Assembly (NCBI GenBank): GCA_034769895.1
Contig: CM068373.1
Location: forward strand, 284,675,379-284,739,378
Origin: Magicicada septendecula
Taxonomy: Eukaryota > Arthropoda > Insecta > Hemiptera > Cicadidae
Direction of reading: 5' to 3'
DNA: 64,000 nt
Part shown: in pieces, positions 62,605 to 64,000 of the stretch
How the letters are laid out: every line of letters begins with the position of its first letter
How positions within the stretch are numbered: the first letter of the stretch is position 1
Made by a program: the position numbers and the translations under genes
Notes under the pieces: model-generated
Databases searched by the model: none
What the model was told of the DNA's origin: nothing
What the model saw: only the letters and a program-made list of their open reading frames with translations

Positions 62605-63110
62605 TAGAACCTACTAACGCTGGGGAAATCTGAGGAGCCAATCAGAGTTGGGCCTACCTGTCACTCTGCTGAATTTGGTGGAAAGCCCTGTCACTGTCGT
62701 CAAAGTATCAGCCTTGACAGGGTCCTCTTTTTCTGCAAAATGGGAGAGGAGGCTTGAGATGGAGTGAGTGACATGGTCCCCACCTCAATGAAGAACCCAT
62801 TGTTTTATAAAAATATATTTAAATTTTGAAAACTGAAAATTCTTTTCTTGTTGTAAATATTTATATTTTATAATCAAAATGACTTTATCAAAACACAAAC
62901 ATTATTTTTTTATAATAAGTACTTACATATGTTTCTTAATATGCTTACTTTTTCTTCAATGTTGATGATCATTTCCAAACATTCTGACAAAATTGTATCT
63001 ACAGAACAGTTAACATTCCCCAGGTTTCCATTTCTGCTAATTTCTCATTACACCTTCCACTGACGTATTATTAATGATTTCATAAACTATCGTATAATCT
63101 TTTCAGATTT
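62605..63110. other. Unrecognised sequence between inverted repeat pieces
   Basis: About 500 bases unlike the array. The first 200 bases are less AT-rich (GCTGGGGAAATCTGAGGAGC, AAATGGGAGAGGAGGC), the rest is very AT-rich. No frame, tRNA-like box or terminal repeat is convincing. Confidence 0.5.
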
Positions 63111-64000
63111 TGTGGTACAAAATCTGAAATTTTCAGATTGCCTGGCAACAAAATTATTTTATTTTCAACAATTACCTTTGTTTGAAAACTTTTAAATGAA
63201 TTTTCAAGTACTTTACTCTTGTTACAACGTAAAAGGTTGCTGGTAAACTACCCCTTCCCCTTAACTGATCTTCACCAAAATCTAAAGGCCTTGAGTCCTC
63301 TACAATTCACTGAAGTATGCAAAAAATTATTTGATTCTGTTTGAATTTGCGGCAGTTATCGTTTACCATAGAAAATACGCTTGATAAAAAACGTTGCAGG
63401 TAAACTACCCCTTCCCCTCAACCGATCATCACCAAAAACAACACGTCTTGAGTACTCTACAAATCAGGGCTGTATGCAGAAAATTATTTGATTCTGTTTG
63501 AATTTGCGGCTGTTATCGTTTGCCATAGAAAATACCCTTGTTAAAAAAAGCTTTTAGGTAAACTACCCCTTTCCCTTAACCGATCTTCACCAAAAACAAT
63601 AGGTCTTGAGAACTCTACACTTTAGGGCAGTATGCAAATAATCTTTTGATTCTGTTTGAATTTGCGGCTGTTATCGTTTGCCATAGGAAATACTTTTGTT
63701 AAAACATAAAACGTTACAGGTAAACTACCCTTTCCCTTAACCGATCTTCACCAATAACAATAGGTCTTGAGAACTCTAAAATTCAGGGCTGTATGCGAAA
63801 CATTATTTGATTCTGTTTGAATTTGCGGCTGTTATCGTTTGCAAAAAAAAAAAAATTTCCCTTGATAAAAAAACCGTTGCTGGTAAACTACCCCTTTCCC
63901 TCAACCGATCTTCACCAAAAACAACAGGTCGCGAGTCCTCTACAAATCAGGGCTGTATGCAAAAAATTATTTGATTTTGTTTGAATTTGCGGCAGTTATC
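63111..64000 (-). repeat. Inverted minisatellite block running off the right edge
   Basis: Reverse complement of the post-minisatellite spacer (63130-63235), then about five 160 bp units on the minus strand, with GTTATC anchors at 63355, 63512, 63670, 63831 and 63995 (steps 157, 158, 161, 164). This is an opposite-facing portion of the same family, about as diverged as the fragments before it. Confidence 0.9.

Overview
The window comes from an AT-rich animal genome, most likely an arthropod and probably an insect. The basis is the insect-type gene set of a Polinton/adintovirus-like element and Helitron-like ends of a type I associate with arthropods. The species cannot be named from this sequence. 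No host protein-coding gene, tRNA or rRNA gene is recognisable.

Positions 1-15187 hold most of a Polinton (Maverick/adintovirus-like) element, cut off by the left window edge. Its genes lie in two outward transcription units around a promoter region at 1992-2601. Leftward are a small orphan protein, a dUTPase and an unrecognised RNase H-fold-like orphan that runs off the edge. Rightward is protein-primed DNA polymerase B. A long leftward block (14575 to 6497) meets the polymerase tail to tail and holds three small orphan genes, a chromodomain integrase, a packaging ATPase, a DUF8207-type protein, a fibre-like repeat protein, a phospholipase A2-like protein, an adenain-like protease, penton-like and double-jelly-roll capsid genes, and a 52-residue ORF between the last two. 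Replication, integration, packaging and capsid parts are all present. Most frames are open but at least three genes are broken, so the element is a fairly young fossil with roughly five breaks.

Positions 15188-62088 are a macrosatellite of 14 full copies and one partial copy of a 2.5-3.8 kb unit, all in the same direction and nearly identical. Each unit is itself nested: a roughly 370 bp head, a block of roughly 160 bp minisatellites with a TG/CTGT microsatellite, a pair of nested Helitron-like elements containing 128 bp repeats, an AC/AG microsatellite, and a conserved tail of about 437 bp. Copies 2-5 and 6-9 are a tandem duplication of about 13.25 kb (a higher-order repeat). The Polinton's right end, finishing in ACTACT, abuts the array exactly where intact units read GAG-CACTAC, so it appears to have inserted into the array.

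Positions 62073-64000 are the other edge. A small inversion with 15 bp arms flips the repeat orientation, and diverged, rearranged inverted pieces continue to the window end around about 500 bp of unrecognised sequence.
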